Below are positions 6,725-7,996 of a stretch of 7,996 bases of DNA, piece by piece. Position numbers and translations under genes: made by a program. The stretch spans positions 1-7,996 of the forward strand of contig SBBH01000118.1 in NCBI GenBank assembly GCA_005239795.1, written 5' to 3'. The stretch comes from Planctomycetales bacterium. GTDB taxonomy: Bacteria > Planctomycetota > SBBH01. The stretch's first letter is position 1. The number at the start of each line of letters is the position of its first letter. The notes beneath the pieces were generated by a model. It made no database searches. It saw only the letters and a list, made by a program, of their open reading frames with translations, and was not told the DNA's origin.

Positions 6725-7726
6725 ATGTGGTCTTGGTCATGGATAATTTTTTCTGTCATCGCATTCGCCCTGCTCATTGTCTTTGGAATGGTTCTGAACA
6801 ATTTTTGGTTGTTTGTGCAGGCGCGCTTGTCGGGAGCGCCGGTGGGGCTTGTCCAATTGTTCCTCATGAAATTTAGGAAAGTCAGCGCGACCGTCATCGT
6901 CCAGGCGCGGATCACGGCGATGAAAGCGGGACTCGACATCAGCGCCAATGATCTGGAGGCGCACTACCTGGCGGGGGGGAACGTGATTCGCGTCGTGAAC
7001 TCTCTCATTGCTGCTTCGAAGGCCGGCATTTCGCTGACCTTTAAGCAGGCGACGTCGATCGATCTGGCGGGCCGCGACATCTTCGACGCGGTGAGAACGA
7101 GCGTGAACCCCAAGGTGATCGACTGCCCCAGCAAGGAATCGGGGAAGGAATCGATCGAGGCGGTCGCCGCTGACGGGATCCAGCTCAAGGTCCGCGCGCG
7201 CGTCACCGTGCGCACTAATCTCGGCCGCCTCGTGGGGGGCGCTACGGAGGAGACGATCGTCGCGCGGGTCGGCGAAGGGATCGTTTCCACGATCGGCTCC
7301 GCCGTCAATCACAAGCAGGTTTTGGCGAGTCCCGACCGGATTTCGAAAACCGTGATGGAGAAGGGGCTCGACAACGGCACCGCCTTCGAGATCCTTTCGA
7401 TCGACATCGCCGACGTCGACGTCGGCGAGAATATCGGCGCGCGCCTTCAGACCGACCAGGCGGAGGCCGATAAGCGCGTCGCCCAGGCCAACGCCGAGAA
7501 GCGCCGCGCGATGGCGATCGCCCAGGAGCAGGAGATGAAGGCAGCGACGCAGGAGAACCGCGCCAAGGTGGTCTTGGCGGAGGCCGAGATCCCCAAGGCG
7601 ATGGCGGAGGCGTTCCGCTCCGGCCGCCTCGGGATCATGGATTATTACCGCATGCAGAATATCCAGGCGGACACCACGATGCGCGATGCGATCGCCAAGC
7701 CTGAGGACAAGGGGCCGACAGGATAG
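6725..7726 (+). CDS. floA: Flotillin-like protein FloA
   Basis: This 333-residue protein is close to the usual length of bacterial FloA (Bacillus YqfA, about 331). An N-terminal membrane helix ([18 protein letters not shown], 7-24) and a second membrane-associated stretch (27-50) lead into an SPFH/PHB domain (about 50-235). An Ala/Glu/Lys-rich coiled coil (240-298) and a conserved tail ([18 protein letters not shown]) follow. Strongly conserved FloA stretches include [20 protein letters not shown] and [20 protein letters not shown]. FloA oligomerises on the inner face of the membrane and organises functional membrane microdomains; in Bacillus its gene also follows an NfeD gene (yqeZ-yqfA). 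Here two NfeD genes precede it at a 20-nt gap, which supports a shared function. The protein is complete with no frameshift or missing segment. Confidence 0.96.
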   Translation: MWSWSWIIFSVIAFALLIVFGMVLNNFWLFVQARLSGAPVGLVQLFLMKFRKVSATVIVQARITAMKAGLDISANDLEAHYLAGGNVIRVVNSLIAASKAGISLTFKQATSIDLAGRDIFDAVRTSVNPKVIDCPSKESGKESIEAVAADGIQLKVRARVTVRTNLGRLVGGATEETIVARVGEGIVSTIGSAVNHKQVLASPDRISKTVMEKGLDNGTAFEILSIDIADVDVGENIGARLQTDQAEADKRVAQANAEKRRAMAIAQEQEMKAATQENRAKVVLAEAEIPKAMAEAFRSGRLGIMDYYRMQNIQADTTMRDAIAKPEDKGPTG

Positions 7727-7740
7727 TCATGAGTCATGAG
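7727..7740 (+). repeat. Tandem heptamer TCATGAG x2 after floA
   Basis: Two perfect adjacent copies of TCATGAG begin directly after the floA stop codon and supply a second in-frame stop (TGA 7730-7732). Each copy contains an ATG that opens a minimal frame: 4 codons ending TAG at 7743, and 6 codons ending TAG at 7756, 2 nt before the next gene. A role in coupling is speculative; a replication-slippage duplication is the simplest reading. Confidence 0.6.
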
Positions 7741-7758
7741 TAGAGGGGGAGCGTAGGA

Positions 7759-7996
7759 ATGGACGTCGATTCGATCTGGTCGCTTTTCATCATCATCATC
7801 GGGATCGGGGGATGGATCCTCGACCGGATGAAGAAGATGAAGGAGGAGAACGCGCGCCGCACCCTGGGCGAGAAGGGGGGGGCGTCCGCGCCCGTCGCGC
7901 CGCCGGCGCCCCCAACCGAGGAATCCGTCCCGGATCCCTTCGAGGAATTGCGCCGCATGCTGGAGGAAAGAAAGCCTCCCGCGCCGAAGCCGGCCC
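7759..7996 (+). CDS. Small single-pass membrane protein with proline-rich linker (3' partial)
   Basis: ATG 7759 opens a frame of 79 codons without a stop before the window edge. It is preceded by GAGGGGGA at 8-nt spacing and begins 32 nt after floA. A short acidic start (MDVDS) is followed by a hydrophobic helix (IWSLFIIIIGIGGWIL, about 6-21). Then come a strongly charged amphipathic stretch (DRMKKMKEENARR), an Ala/Pro-rich linker (APVAPPAPP) and a motif DPFEELRRMLEERK ahead of another Pro-rich stretch. The positive charges after the helix suggest N-out/C-in topology with a cytoplasmic tail. I do not recognise a named family. Its position after floA parallels small genes downstream of floA in other bacteria, so it is a candidate accessory factor of the NfeD/FloA complex. 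The codon use (GC-rich third positions) matches the neighbours and supports a real gene. Confidence 0.75.
   Translation, partial: MDVDSIWSLFIIIIGIGGWILDRMKKMKEENARRTLGEKGGASAPVAPPAPPTEESVPDPFEELRRMLEERKPPAPKPA

Noticed and set aside
1..7996. Defence system, CRISPR array, mobile element or phage gene
   Set aside because: I found no direct-repeat/spacer pattern, transposase, integrase, terminal inverted repeats, or nuclease or toxin domains. The tRNA gene shows no duplicated 3' end that would indicate an attachment site.

Overview
The window is GC-rich, densely coding bacterial DNA with all recognisable protein genes on the + strand. Several traits point to Planctomycetota or a close relative. 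These are a planctomycete-style H-X9-DG pseudopilin motif, a C-terminal 'DxDFxxREAA' helical repeat, a TMTC-like membrane protein with TPRs, and a two-NfeD plus FloA membrane cassette. This placement is inferred from protein style only; the window holds no rRNA or universal marker gene.

Layout. Positions 1-1792 hold the 3' part of a large polytopic membrane protein with C-terminal tetratricopeptide repeats; its start lies upstream of the window. Positions 1793-2170 contain no protein gene. They carry a tRNA-Ala(CGC) on the - strand and, between the convergent ends of that tRNA and the TPR gene, a nested inverted repeat that may act as a terminator. From 2171 a run of five + strand genes begins and continues past the window end. 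It comprises (1) an exported DUF3352-like protein whose C-terminal part looks like a pseudopilin plus a small helical repeat, (2) a full-length NfeD-type membrane serine protease, (3) a short second NfeD protein, (4) the flotillin-like protein FloA, and (5) a small single-pass membrane protein with a proline-rich linker, cut by the window edge.

The five genes look like one operon. The first two junctions are stop/start overlaps (ATGA and GTGA), and the next two gaps are 20 and 32 nt. NfeD proteins and SPFH/flotillin proteins are established partners in membrane-domain organisation. The likely theme is therefore envelope membrane organisation and proteolysis, with an unknown exported protein (gene 1) and a small membrane protein (gene 5) as candidate additional components. 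I see no CRISPR array, transposon, phage gene, toxin-antitoxin pair or recognisable defence system. The most unusual items are the DUF3352/pseudopilin/helical-repeat fusion and its apparently leaderless promoter arrangement.
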